Under the pieces are notes generated by a model. It saw only the letters and a list, made by a program, of their open reading frames with translations, was not told where the DNA came from and searched no databases. This document shows, piece by piece, positions 24,458-33,332 of a DNA stretch of 34,947 bases. The translations under genes were made by a program, and so were the position numbers. Each line of letters begins with the position of its first letter. Positions within the stretch are counted from its first letter, which is position 1. This DNA is from JBCBKL01 sp038521825 (GTDB lineage: Bacteria; Pseudomonadota; Alphaproteobacteria; Rhodobacterales; Rhodobacteraceae), in contig JBCBKL010000031.1 of assembly GCA_038521825.1 (NCBI GenBank), positions 1 to 34,947 of the forward strand. Reading direction: 5' to 3'.

Positions 24458-25570
24458 ATGGGCTTTCTAGATATCGACAACACCACCAAGGCCTATGGCG
24501 CAGTCGAAGTCCTGCACAAGGTCGACATCACCGTCGAAGAGGGTGAGTTCCTTGTTCTCGTCGGTCCGTCGGGCTGCGGTAAGTCCACGCTCCTGAATAT
24601 GATTGCGGGGTTGGAGGAAATCACCAGCGGCGAGATCCGCATCAAGGGCGATGTAATGAACGGCGTGCACCCGTCCAAGCGCAACATCGCGATGGTGTTC
24701 CAGTCCTACGCGCTCTACCCAAACATGACAGTGGCCAAGAACATCACCTTCGGTCTCGAGATGCACGGCACGCCCAAGGCGGATCGTGACAAAGCCATGA
24801 ACGACGTCGCTGAACTATTGCAGATCACACCGCTGTTGGATCGCAAACCCAGTGCGCTTTCGGGCGGTCAGCGCCAGCGGGTCGCGATGGGGCGCGCCCT
24901 GGTGCGAAATCCTGATGTGTTCCTGTTTGACGAACCGTTGAGCAACCTTGATGCGAAGTTGCGTGTCGACATGCGCACCGAGATCAAGAAGCTGCACCAA
25001 AAGCTCGGCACCACTATCGTTTACGTCACCCATGACCAGATCGAGGCGATGACCCTGTCGACCCGCATTGCCGTGATGAACGGCGGCTATGTGCAGCAGC
25101 TTGGCACGCCGCAGGAAATCTATGACACTCCCGCCAACATTTTTGTGGCGACCTTCATGGGATCACCCGCGATGAACGTTGTCCACGCCAAGGTCGCTGA
25201 TGAAAACGGACGGCCCGTGGCGCATGTCGCGCTGCACAACGGAAGCGTCACATCACTGCCCTTCAGCCAAGCCAATATGATGGATTGGGTCGGTAAGGAC
25301 ATCTTGCTGGGTATTCGGCCCGAGACCATTACCGACGAAGACGGTGCGGACCGCAAATCGGGCAATATCGCGCAATTGACCAACCAGATCGTCGTGACAG
25401 AACCCGCCGGATCGGACACCTTTGTAACCATGACGATGGGTGGCAAAGACGTGATCGCGCGGATGCGGTCGGATGCCGACGTGCGTCCGGGGGCGGAGTT
25501 CACCTTTGCGATTAATATGGAGAAGGCGGTTGCCTTTGATCCCAAAACCGAAGCGCGAATTGCGCCCTGA
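24458..25570 (+). CDS. ABC transporter ATPase, MalK/UgpC type
   Basis: A 370-residue ATPase. Walker A GPSGCGKST, Q-loop FQSYALYP, signature LSGGQRQRVAMGRAL, Walker B DVFLFDEP, D-loop SNLDAKLR and switch His in VTHDQIEAMTL are all intact. After about residue 240 comes the regulatory OB-fold (TOBE) domain, with GIRPETI, of CUT1 ATPases. It powers sugar import through the two permeases. AAGGAGCAAAAGC precedes the ATG. Its TGA shares one base with the following GMC gene, so transport and oxidation are translationally linked. Confidence 0.95.
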   Translation: MGFLDIDNTTKAYGAVEVLHKVDITVEEGEFLVLVGPSGCGKSTLLNMIAGLEEITSGEIRIKGDVMNGVHPSKRNIAMVFQSYALYPNMTVAKNITFGLEMHGTPKADRDKAMNDVAELLQITPLLDRKPSALSGGQRQRVAMGRALVRNPDVFLFDEPLSNLDAKLRVDMRTEIKKLHQKLGTTIVYVTHDQIEAMTLSTRIAVMNGGYVQQLGTPQEIYDTPANIFVATFMGSPAMNVVHAKVADENGRPVAHVALHNGSVTSLPFSQANMMDWVGKDILLGIRPETITDEDGADRKSGNIAQLTNQIVVTEPAGSDTFVTMTMGGKDVIARMRSDADVRPGAEFTFAINMEKAVAFDPKTEARIAP

Positions 25571-27060
25571 TGCAACCGGACGTCATCATTATCGGCTCTG
25601 GTATGGGCGGGGCGACGCTTGCCGCGGCTCTGGCTCCGACCGGTCGGCGCATCCTGATCCTGGAGCGGGGGGAGCATTTGTCACCCACCTCCCATGATCG
25701 CGATGCAGAGGCGATCTTCAAACGGGGTGTGTTTCGCCCTGAAGAAACGTGGCTGGACGGATCGGACAGGCCGTTCAATCCGGGAAACTACTATAACGTT
25801 GGTGGCAATTCCAAGTTCTACGGCGCCGCCCTGATCCGCTACCGCGAGGCAGACTTTGGCGCCGTGCGCCATGGTGGCGGCACCACGCCGGGCTGGCCAA
25901 TCAGCTATGACACGCTCGAACCCGATTATCAGGCGGCCGAACTGCTTTATGCTGTGCGCGGTGCGACGGGCGCCGACCCGACAGAGCCTGCCCATTCGGG
26001 CGACTACGGCCATGGCCCCGTGCAGGACGAACCTGACATTGCAGACCTGCGGGCGCGTTTGACTACGGCTGGCTTTCATCCGTCCTCGATCCCTTTGGGG
26101 CTGGATATCGACCGTTGGCTTTCTGCAGGGCAGACGACATGGGATGCCTATCCCAATACCTGCGGCGGCAAGATGGATGCGGAAACCTGCGGACTGAAGG
26201 CGGCGCTGGCGCATACCAACGTGGAGCTGCGGACAGGCTGCCACGCCACGAAGATCGAGGTGTCCGGCGATGTTGTATCCGGTGTGCTGATCAAGACTGC
26301 GCAAGGCGTTGAAGCCTTGCAAGCCCCGCTTGTTGTTCTGGCGGCCGGGGCCGTGCAGAGCGCGGCGCTTTTGCTGGGGTCGGCCAACGAGGACTGCCCA
26401 GAGGGGGTCGCGAACCGTTCAGATCAGGTGGGACGTAATTTCATGAACCACAATTGCTCTGCGGTGATCGCGTTGCATCCGCTGCGTCGTAACCGCTGCG
26501 TCTATCAAAAGACGCTGATGATGAACGATTTCTATCTGGGGTCCAATGCGCACCCGCCCTTGGGCAATGTCCAGATGCTGGGCAAAATCACCGGCCGGAT
26601 CCTTGCGGCCAATAGCAACCTGCCGCGTTGGCTGGCCCATATGATCGCCGCGCGCAGTTTTGACTTTTACGCCATGTCCGAAGACCTGCCCAACCCGAAC
26701 AGTCGGGTCACGGTTCAGGGCGGGCAGATCAAGCTCGATTGGCAGCGGTCCAACTGGGATGCGCATTTGCAGCTTGTGGCGAAGCTCAAGCAGGCCCTGC
26801 GAAAGATCGGGTTTCCGATTGTGATATCGCAGGCCTTTGATCGGCGCACGCCGTCGCACCAATGCGGCACCGCGCGGATGGGGGCGGACCACGCTACAAG
26901 CGTGGTCGACACCTTTTGCCGCAGTCACGATCACAAGAACCTGTTCATCGTCGATGCTTCGGTGTTGCCGACCTCGGCGGCAGTTAATCCCGCGCTGACA
27001 ATCGCGGCCCTCGCGCTGCGGGCAGGGCGCCATATTCAAGAAACGGACCTCGCGGCATGA
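25570..27060 (+). CDS. GMC-family flavin oxidoreductase 1
   Basis: A 496-residue FAD enzyme. The dinucleotide motif is GSGMGGATLAAALA at about 9-22, with the acidic ribose binder in LILERGE. NYYNVGGNSKFYGAAL is the GMC FAD-pocket loop. The catalytic His is about H430 in SHQCGTARMG, and the Asn is about N473 in AAVNPALTIAALALRAG. It oxidises an alcohol or sugar hydroxyl. This subtype resembles bacterial sugar and polyol dehydrogenases more than choline dehydrogenase. No signal peptide is seen, so it is cytoplasmic unless exported with a partner. It overlaps the ATPase gene by 1 bp and the second GMC gene by 4 bp. The electron acceptor is unknown. Confidence 0.88.
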   Translation: MQPDVIIIGSGMGGATLAAALAPTGRRILILERGEHLSPTSHDRDAEAIFKRGVFRPEETWLDGSDRPFNPGNYYNVGGNSKFYGAALIRYREADFGAVRHGGGTTPGWPISYDTLEPDYQAAELLYAVRGATGADPTEPAHSGDYGHGPVQDEPDIADLRARLTTAGFHPSSIPLGLDIDRWLSAGQTTWDAYPNTCGGKMDAETCGLKAALAHTNVELRTGCHATKIEVSGDVVSGVLIKTAQGVEALQAPLVVLAAGAVQSAALLLGSANEDCPEGVANRSDQVGRNFMNHNCSAVIALHPLRRNRCVYQKTLMMNDFYLGSNAHPPLGNVQMLGKITGRILAANSNLPRWLAHMIAARSFDFYAMSEDLPNPNSRVTVQGGQIKLDWQRSNWDAHLQLVAKLKQALRKIGFPIVISQAFDRRTPSHQCGTARMGADHATSVVDTFCRSHDHKNLFIVDASVLPTSAAVNPALTIAALALRAGRHIQETDLAA

Positions 27061-28652
27061 CGATGGAAGGCTATGATTTCATTGTGATCGGTGGCGGCTC
27101 TGCGGGGTCTGTCATCGCGGCGCGTCTGTCTGAAATGCCAGACGCAAACGTGCTGTTGCTCGAGGCGGGCGGCAGTGACCGGCACCCGTTTTTCCACCTG
27201 CCAGCAGGCTTTGCCAAGATGACCAAGGGGATCGGATCATGGGGCTGGTCGACGGTGCCGCAGCGGTCGATGCAGGGCAAGGTTTTCAATTACACGCAAG
27301 CCAAGGTGATTGGCGGCGGGTCTGCGATCAACGCACAAATCTACACGCGCGGTGCCGCGCAGGACTACGACGAATGGCGCCAGATGGGTTGCTACGGTTG
27401 GAGTTACGCTGACGTTCTGCCCTATTTCAAAAAGTCCGAGGACAACGATGTCTACGGCGGAGAATTCCACGGCAAGGGCGGCCCCTTGGGTGTGTCGATG
27501 CCCGCAGCCCCGCTGCCCATTTGCAACGCCTTCATCGAAGCAGCGGGGCAGGTGGGGATTCCCAAGACAACCGACGTCAACGGGCCCAAGCAGGATGGTG
27601 CGGGGTATTACCAACTGACCCAACGCAACGCGCGCAGGTCATCGGCGGCCATGGCGTTTCTGGGCCCCGCGAAGGGCCGCAAAAACCTGACGATCCGCAC
27701 AGGGGCGAACGTGCGCCGGATCATGGTGGAAAGCGGCCGTGCGACGGGTGTTGAAATGTTGGATGGCAGCAAGATTACAGCGGCGCGGGAGGTGATCCTG
27801 TCCTCCGGCGCGATCGGTTCGCCCCGTTTGTTGCAGCTGTCGGGGATCGGGCCTGCCGATGCGCTGACGCCCATTGGTATCGACGTGGTGTTTGACCAGC
27901 CGGGTGTTGGATCGAACCTTCAGGACCACCTTGATCTCTATGCGATCTGCGAAGTGACCGGCCCGCACACCTATGATCGCTTTGCCAAACTGCATTTGTC
28001 TGCTTTCGCGGGGCTGCAATATCTGCTGACCCGCAAGGGGCCGGTTGCCTCAAGCCTATTTGAAACGGGCGGGTTCTGGTATGCGGACGAAAATGCGCGC
28101 TCTCCTGATATCCAGATGCATCTAGGCCTCGGCACAGGCATCGAAGCAGGGGTTATCTCGATGCCCAATGGCGGTGTAACGTTGAACGCCTGCCATCTGC
28201 GGCCGCGGTCGCGCGGCACCCTGCGTCTACAAAGCGGCAACCCCGCCGATATGCCCTTGATCGACCCCAATTACCTGTCCGACGCCTATGATCGGGAGAT
28301 GTCGATCCGGGGGCTGAAGCTAGTGCAACGTATCCTCGCGCAGGAGGCCCTTAAGCAGTTCATAATGGCCGAACGCTTGCCGGGGCCGGATGTGCAAACG
28401 GACGAGGAGTATTTTGACTTCATCTGCGTGCATTCCAAGACGTCCCACCATTGCGCAGGCACTTGCCGCATGGGCAGTGATGACGCGGCCGTCGTAGACA
28501 CGCGGCTGCGGTTCAACGGGATTGACGGGTTGCGGATTGCAGATGCGTCTATCATGCCGACCGTCAATTCGTCCAACACCAACGCCCCTGCGATCATGAT
28601 CGGTGAAAAGGCCGCCGATATGATCAAACAAGATCAAGGAATGACACCATGA
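27057..28652 (+). CDS. GMC-family flavin oxidoreductase 2 (choline/alcohol dehydrogenase-like)
   Basis: 531 residues. The FAD motif is GGGSAGSVIAARLSE at 13-27, then LLLEAGG, then the GMC signature QAKVIGGGSAINAQIYTRG. The catalytic His is about H465 in HHCAGTCRMG, and the Asn is about N509 in SSNTNAPAIMIGE. It groups with choline, alcohol and polyethylene-glycol dehydrogenases, so it oxidises a primary alcohol to an aldehyde. That suits the aldehyde dehydrogenase in the same operon. It is clearly a different subtype from its neighbour, so the pair is not a recent duplication. ATGA overlaps both ends. Confidence 0.9.
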   Translation: MTMEGYDFIVIGGGSAGSVIAARLSEMPDANVLLLEAGGSDRHPFFHLPAGFAKMTKGIGSWGWSTVPQRSMQGKVFNYTQAKVIGGGSAINAQIYTRGAAQDYDEWRQMGCYGWSYADVLPYFKKSEDNDVYGGEFHGKGGPLGVSMPAAPLPICNAFIEAAGQVGIPKTTDVNGPKQDGAGYYQLTQRNARRSSAAMAFLGPAKGRKNLTIRTGANVRRIMVESGRATGVEMLDGSKITAAREVILSSGAIGSPRLLQLSGIGPADALTPIGIDVVFDQPGVGSNLQDHLDLYAICEVTGPHTYDRFAKLHLSAFAGLQYLLTRKGPVASSLFETGGFWYADENARSPDIQMHLGLGTGIEAGVISMPNGGVTLNACHLRPRSRGTLRLQSGNPADMPLIDPNYLSDAYDREMSIRGLKLVQRILAQEALKQFIMAERLPGPDVQTDEEYFDFICVHSKTSHHCAGTCRMGSDDAAVVDTRLRFNGIDGLRIADASIMPTVNSSNTNAPAIMIGEKAADMIKQDQGMTP

Positions 28653-28957
28653 TCCGCCATATTGTTCTGACCAAATTCAAACTTGAAACGCCGGAAGACA
28701 AGATTGCCCAAATCTATGAGGGCCTGTCCGCGGTCGCCGATAAGCTGCCGGGCGCGCATGGGTTTACGGGCGGGCGATCCGAAAGCCCCGAGCAGATCGA
28801 ACGGGGTTATATGCACGGCTTTGTCATTGATTTTGATGACTGGACGGCGCTTCAGACTTATGCCGATAACGAAGACCACAAGGCGCTGGGTGCGCAACTG
28901 GTGGCAAATGCCGTTGGCGGGATTGATGGCATACTGGTGCTTGATCTGCCGGTTTGA
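28649..28957 (+). CDS. Dabb (dimeric alpha/beta barrel) domain protein
   Basis: 102 residues, one full Dabb domain (PF07876). MIRHIVLTKFKLETPEDK is the standard first strand and helix, and GYMHGFVIDFDDWTALQTYA followed by the HKALGAQL helix is typical. It should form a dimeric ferredoxin-like barrel. Members include small enzymes such as cyclases, isomerases and lyases, and stress-responsive proteins, so no reaction is given. It overlaps the GMC 2 stop by 4 bp, so it is expressed with it and may act on that enzyme's product. Confidence 0.88.
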   Translation: MIRHIVLTKFKLETPEDKIAQIYEGLSAVADKLPGAHGFTGGRSESPEQIERGYMHGFVIDFDDWTALQTYADNEDHKALGAQLVANAVGGIDGILVLDLPV

Positions 28958-28987
28958 GGCAGACGAACAAAGGAACGAAGCAAGGCG

Positions 28988-29992
28988 ATGAACGCGAGAC
29001 CGACAATCTTGGATGTTGCAAAGAAGGCGGGGGTGTCGAAATCAACCGTTAGCCTTGTTTTGCAAGGCAATGATGCGGTCAAGGAAGAGACACGACTGGC
29101 GGTCCGAAAGGCCATGGCCGACATCGGTTATGTCTACAATCGCTCGGCCGCGACACTGCGGTCTGCGTCATCGGGGCTGATTGGGCTGGTCATCAACGAT
29201 CTGCGCAACCCGTTCTTCACAGAATTCGCCGCACTCTTACAGATGGAACTGGCCCGCAACGACTTTGCCACCGTCCTTGCGAATTCGGACGAAGATCCGG
29301 CGTTGCAGACCCGCATGATTTCATCACTGGTTGAACACGGCGTGTCCGGGTTCATCATTTCGCCGAGCTATGGTGACGATGAGGGGGCGGTGTCAGTCCT
29401 GAGGTCAGCCAACACGCCAACGCTTCAGGTCTTCCGCGCGTTGAAATCGGAAGGTCGGGGCATTCCGTTTATCGCCCCCGATTACGAACGGGGTGGGCGG
29501 CTGGCCGCGGAACACCTTGTCGAAATGGGGTGCAAGCGCATCGCGTTCCTCGGCGGACTGGAGGGGCGGCCCGTGACCGAGGAACGCATGAGCGGGTACC
29601 TTGCCCTGCTGGCAGAGATGGGCGTTGCACCTGTAGTTCTAACGGGGCAGGCAACACGGTCTTTCGGCAAGGCAATGGCGGCCAAACTGCGGGCCGGCTA
29701 TCCGGACGTCGACGGGGTGATCTGCTTCAACGATCTGGTGGCCCTTGGCGTGCTGTCTGCGTGCCCAGAATTGGGTGTGAAGGCTGGCCGCGATCTGCGT
29801 GTGGTGGGGTTTGACGATATCGAGGATTGTCAGGACAGCTATCCGCCGCTCACTTCGGTTAGCTGCAATATCCCCGATTTTGCCAAGTCGGCCGCCGAAC
29901 AAATACTGGCATGGGTCAAGGACGGCGTCGTGCCGCAAATGACCGCGCGCAGTCCTGTGCAACTTATCAAACGGGCCTCAAGCGGGGGCTGA
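28988..29992 (+). CDS. LacI-family transcriptional repressor of this cluster
   Basis: 334 residues. The N-terminal helix-turn-helix is TILDVAKKAGVSKSTVSLVL (residues 6-25), followed by the hinge helix NRSAATLRSASSG. A periplasmic-binding-like sensor (about 62-330) includes DLRNPFFTEFAALLQ, DYERGGRLAAEHLVEMGCKR and VGFDDIEDCQDSYPPLTSV, so a sugar-like ligand is expected. It is the last gene of operon 1 and so probably autoregulated. Three exact TGGAACGTTCCA sites flank the two operons and one is just downstream of this gene, which makes it the obvious binder. The inducer is unknown. Confidence 0.94.
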   Translation: MNARPTILDVAKKAGVSKSTVSLVLQGNDAVKEETRLAVRKAMADIGYVYNRSAATLRSASSGLIGLVINDLRNPFFTEFAALLQMELARNDFATVLANSDEDPALQTRMISSLVEHGVSGFIISPSYGDDEGAVSVLRSANTPTLQVFRALKSEGRGIPFIAPDYERGGRLAAEHLVEMGCKRIAFLGGLEGRPVTEERMSGYLALLAEMGVAPVVLTGQATRSFGKAMAAKLRAGYPDVDGVICFNDLVALGVLSACPELGVKAGRDLRVVGFDDIEDCQDSYPPLTSVSCNIPDFAKSAAEQILAWVKDGVVPQMTARSPVQLIKRASSGG

Positions 29993-30042
29993 TCAGACAT
30001 ATTTAGAAAGCGTTTGCAGCTTGGATTTTATCGACCAGAATA

Positions 30043-30054
30043 TGGAACGTTCCA
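30043..30054. promoter_or_regulatory. LacI-type operator O3, TGGAACGTTCCA
   Basis: The third exact copy of the palindrome, in the 93-bp gap after lacI and 32 bp before the Gfo/Idh gene. A TTGCAG (30014-30019), also found upstream of O1, may be a -35 with GAATAT as a poor -10 running into the site. It implies a second LacI-controlled promoter for the Gfo/Idh-flavoprotein-kinase operon. Confidence 0.78.
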
Positions 30055-30085
30055 AGACTGCGATTGACTAAAGAAGGAGAGGCAC

Positions 30086-31246
30086 ATGAAAGAGATTAAG
30101 GTCGCCATTTTGGGCGCGTCCGGATGGATGGGCAGGGTGCACACGATGGCCTTTCAGACGTTTCCACACTTCTTCGGAGACGGTGGCGGAACTGCGCGCG
30201 TGGCGGCTTTGGTGTCGACGGCCGGCACTCCTGCCGATCTGGCGTTTCGGGCGCCGGGGGCAAAGATCCTCGAACAATGGCAAGACGCCGTCGCGGATCC
30301 TGACATTGACCTGATCGACATCTGTCTGCCGGACAACATGCACTTTGAGGTCGCCAAGGCTGCGCTGCGGGCGGGCAAGCATGTGTTTTGCGAAAAGCCA
30401 TTGGCAGAAACGGCGGCGGAGGCGCGCGAGCTGGTCGATATTGCCCGCGAAAAGGGGCTGATCACCCGCGTCGGCCATGCCTTCCCGCGCAACCCTGTGC
30501 ACGACCTCGCCAAACAGATCATCGATGCAGGCGAGATTGGCGAGGTCACGATGTTCAAGGGCTGCCAGCACGTCGATATGTTTGGCGACCCGCTGGTGCC
30601 CTATATGTGGCGCGCGGATGGTGAGCTGGCCCCGACGGGGATCGTCGGGGACACCGGCACCCACGTGTTCAGCTTTATGGATTTTCTCGTTGGTAAGGTC
30701 AGTTCCTTGATCGCGGACAACTTCATCGTCACACCCAAACGCCCCGTCGTCGAAGGTTTGGGCCTTGGCGAAGCGGCAGAGTTGACGGGAGCCGAGGAGT
30801 GGGCAGACATCACCAATCCCGACGGGTCGAACATTATCTGTGCCTTTGCCAATGGCGCGCGTGGGTTTGTGGATTTCAGCCGCGTCGCGACGGGCCGCAA
30901 GTTTATGCAGACCTACGAAATCTACGGCACCAAAGGCAGCCTGAGCTACACCTATGACGAGGTGAACCGCCTGCGGTTTTACACAAACGCTGATCCGGTC
31001 GGGCGACGGGGCTACCGCGAGATTGATGTTGGGCCGGAAAATGAAACCTATGCAGCCTTCTCGCCGCTTCCGAATTTCTCGGTCGGGTATAACGAAAGTA
31101 AGATCATCGAAGCGGCAGAGGTGGTCCGCTCGATCGTATCCGGCACGCCCATGTGGCCCACCTTTGAGACGGGCCACCACATTTGCCAGATTGTTGATGC
31201 CTGTATGGAATCCTCGCGTCAGAAACGCTGGGTCGACATCCCATGA
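30086..31246 (+). CDS. Gfo/Idh/MocA-family oxidoreductase
   Basis: 386 residues. The N-terminal Rossmann domain starts VAILGASGWMGRVH, an SG-W variant of the usual GxGxxG. The conserved Lys lies in HVFCEKPLAET, which is the EKP motif, and the substrate domain carries GDTGTHVFSFMDFL, matching the Asp/His catalytic motif. The C-terminal alpha/beta domain follows. These enzymes oxidise or reduce a ring hydroxyl of sugars, inositols and glycosides with NAD(P), often at C3. AGGAGAGG precedes the ATG. It is the first gene of operon 2, overlaps the flavoprotein gene by 4 bp, and sits behind operator O3. Confidence 0.92.
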   Translation: MKEIKVAILGASGWMGRVHTMAFQTFPHFFGDGGGTARVAALVSTAGTPADLAFRAPGAKILEQWQDAVADPDIDLIDICLPDNMHFEVAKAALRAGKHVFCEKPLAETAAEARELVDIAREKGLITRVGHAFPRNPVHDLAKQIIDAGEIGEVTMFKGCQHVDMFGDPLVPYMWRADGELAPTGIVGDTGTHVFSFMDFLVGKVSSLIADNFIVTPKRPVVEGLGLGEAAELTGAEEWADITNPDGSNIICAFANGARGFVDFSRVATGRKFMQTYEIYGTKGSLSYTYDEVNRLRFYTNADPVGRRGYREIDVGPENETYAAFSPLPNFSVGYNESKIIEAAEVVRSIVSGTPMWPTFETGHHICQIVDACMESSRQKRWVDIP

Positions 31247-33330
31247 GCTTTGCCGTTCCCCAACATATTCTGGATGCGCTGACTGATGTGGCCATGCCCC
31301 GCCTGAAAGGTGAACTGGAGGCAGCCAACCAGATGCGGGTGGGCGGATATGACATTCCGGTGTTTCGCAGCGGAAGCCTTGTGATCGGCAGCGGTGCGGC
31401 GGGGCTTCGTGCCGCTGTCGAGATGAAGCGCCGCGATGCGGATGTGACCATCATCAGCCAAAGTGCGTGGGGCGGAACGTCGGCCTGTTCAGGGTCGGAC
31501 AAACAAACCCTACATACCGCCAACACCAAGGACCACGGAGACGATTTTCAGGCTATGGCCGCTGCGATCGGCGCGGGTGGGGCGATGGACGAAGACACCG
31601 CCTATATCGAAGCGGTCGGATCGATCCGCGCGATGGCGTCGCTTCAATACCTCGGCCTGCCGTTACCGCAGGATGATCTGGGTGGCACGCTGCGCTATCA
31701 GACGGACCATGACGAAGTCGGGCGCGCCACGTCTTGCGGGCCGCGCACGTCCCGGCTGATGGTCAAGGCGCTCGCAGAAGAGGCGCTGCGCCTCGACATT
31801 CCGTTTTACAACCACACTACGGCGGTAAAGGTACTGACCGAGGGGCAGGGCGATCACGCGCGCGTGGTTGGGGTGCTGGCGATCCGTCCAAAGACAAGTT
31901 CGGATGCCAACCCTTATGGGCTCGCGCTGTTTCAATGCGCGGCCCTCGTCTTTGCGGCAGGTGGGCCGGGTGAGCTTTATCGCGACAGCGTGTTTCCCAA
32001 CGGATGTTTCGGTACCCTTGGGCTGGCGCTTGAGACGGGGCTTGAGCTGGTCAACATCACCGAAAGCCAGTTCGGGATCGGTACGCGGCGCGAGGGGTTC
32101 CCATGGAACTTGTCGGGCACCTATGTGCAGGTCATCCCGCACATCTATTCCGTGGATGCGGAAGGGGCCGAACACCACTTTCTTGGCGACTATTACCGCA
32201 CCACCCGAGAAATGGCCTCGAATGTATTCCGCAAGGGATACCAGTGGCCTTTCCATGCCAGCCGGATGCTCGATTTCCAATCCAGCCTCGTCGATCTGGC
32301 AATCTTCGAGCAGGGCAAGAAGGGGCGGCGGGTCTTTATGGACTTCAACCGCAACATCTTGCCCGTGCCGGGGGACCAGCCCTTCAGCCTTGATCGGTTG
32401 GACGATGACGTCCGCAGATACCTGACCCACGCAGGGGCGACGCAGGCCAAGCCCATTGACCGGCTGCGCCATATGAACCCACTCGCGATTGAACTCTACA
32501 AACGCTACAAGGTCGATATCACCGCCGATCCGTTGGAATTCGCGGTGAACAACCAGCACATGAATGGCGGCATCGCGGTCGACACCTGGGGGCGCACGAA
32601 CATCGCTGGCATCTACGCGGTGGGCGAAGCCGCAGGCACCCACGGGGCGACCCGCCCCGGCGGGTCGGCGTTGAACGCAGGGCAGGTCTTTGGCACCCGC
32701 GTGGCCGAACACATCGCCGCCAGCAAACAGGCGCAGACACCGCCCAGTGCGGATATCACCGGGCCCACAGCCGCCGCCCTATGCGACATCGAAGCGACCT
32801 TGCAAAGCACCAGCCCCCTTGGCCTCAAGGATGTGCGCGCCGAAATTCAGGCCCGGATGAGCGACCACGCCGGTATCTTGTGCACGCCCCAAGAGGTTTC
32901 AGGGGCACGGCAAGAGGCCGAAAAACTGAGCGATTTGATCCGCCAGAATGGCATATCCTTTGCCCGACGCAGTGAGGTCGGGCGCGCCCTGCAATGGCAA
33001 CAGATGGCCCTCGCATCCCAAGCGGTGCTGACGGCCCTCGACTATTACATCGCGCAGGGCGGTGGCAGTCGTGGCGCGCGCGCCATTTGCGATCCCGACG
33101 GGGCGGCCTTGCCACAGGCTCGCAGCGGCCCCTTGCCCGATGTCCGCTTTCGTCCCGAACGGGAGGACGACAAAGAGGCGCAGATCCTCGTCCGCCTGCA
33201 GGACGGCGACATGACCATCACGTCCCGTCCGAACCGCAAATTTGATGCAAACGCCAAGTCATTTTTCGAACGCGACTGGCCCGCGTGGTTGACCGGTGGC
33301 ATTTATGATTTGCAAAGCGGGGGCGCGTAG
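31243..33330 (+). CDS. FAD-binding fumarate reductase / succinate dehydrogenase flavoprotein-like protein
   Basis: A 695-residue flavoprotein. The FAD motif is VIGSGAAGLRAAVEM at about 47-61. SQSAWGGTSACSGSDKQTLH is the second FAD-contact loop; it differs from the HT-containing loop of SdhA, so covalent FAD is doubtful. NNQHMNGGIAVDTWGRTNIA then GIYAVGEAAGTHGATRPGGS is the typical C-terminal FAD block, and a helical tail follows. Relatives are L-aspartate oxidase, FrdA/SdhA and AprA. No iron-sulfur or membrane-anchor subunit is encoded nearby, so it is an orphan subunit or soluble enzyme. It may oxidise or reduce a C-C bond of a keto-sugar or acid. Confidence 0.85.
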   Translation: MSFAVPQHILDALTDVAMPRLKGELEAANQMRVGGYDIPVFRSGSLVIGSGAAGLRAAVEMKRRDADVTIISQSAWGGTSACSGSDKQTLHTANTKDHGDDFQAMAAAIGAGGAMDEDTAYIEAVGSIRAMASLQYLGLPLPQDDLGGTLRYQTDHDEVGRATSCGPRTSRLMVKALAEEALRLDIPFYNHTTAVKVLTEGQGDHARVVGVLAIRPKTSSDANPYGLALFQCAALVFAAGGPGELYRDSVFPNGCFGTLGLALETGLELVNITESQFGIGTRREGFPWNLSGTYVQVIPHIYSVDAEGAEHHFLGDYYRTTREMASNVFRKGYQWPFHASRMLDFQSSLVDLAIFEQGKKGRRVFMDFNRNILPVPGDQPFSLDRLDDDVRRYLTHAGATQAKPIDRLRHMNPLAIELYKRYKVDITADPLEFAVNNQHMNGGIAVDTWGRTNIAGIYAVGEAAGTHGATRPGGSALNAGQVFGTRVAEHIAASKQAQTPPSADITGPTAAALCDIEATLQSTSPLGLKDVRAEIQARMSDHAGILCTPQEVSGARQEAEKLSDLIRQNGISFARRSEVGRALQWQQMALASQAVLTALDYYIAQGGGSRGARAICDPDGAALPQARSGPLPDVRFRPEREDDKEAQILVRLQDGDMTITSRPNRKFDANAKSFFERDWPAWLTGGIYDLQSGGA

Positions 33331-33332
33331 AG

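Noticed and set aside
30008..30020. AAAGCGTTTGC as a fourth LacI-type site
   Set aside because: It has a central CG but poor symmetry and does not match TGGAACGTTCCA; TTGCAG inside it is better read as a possible -35.
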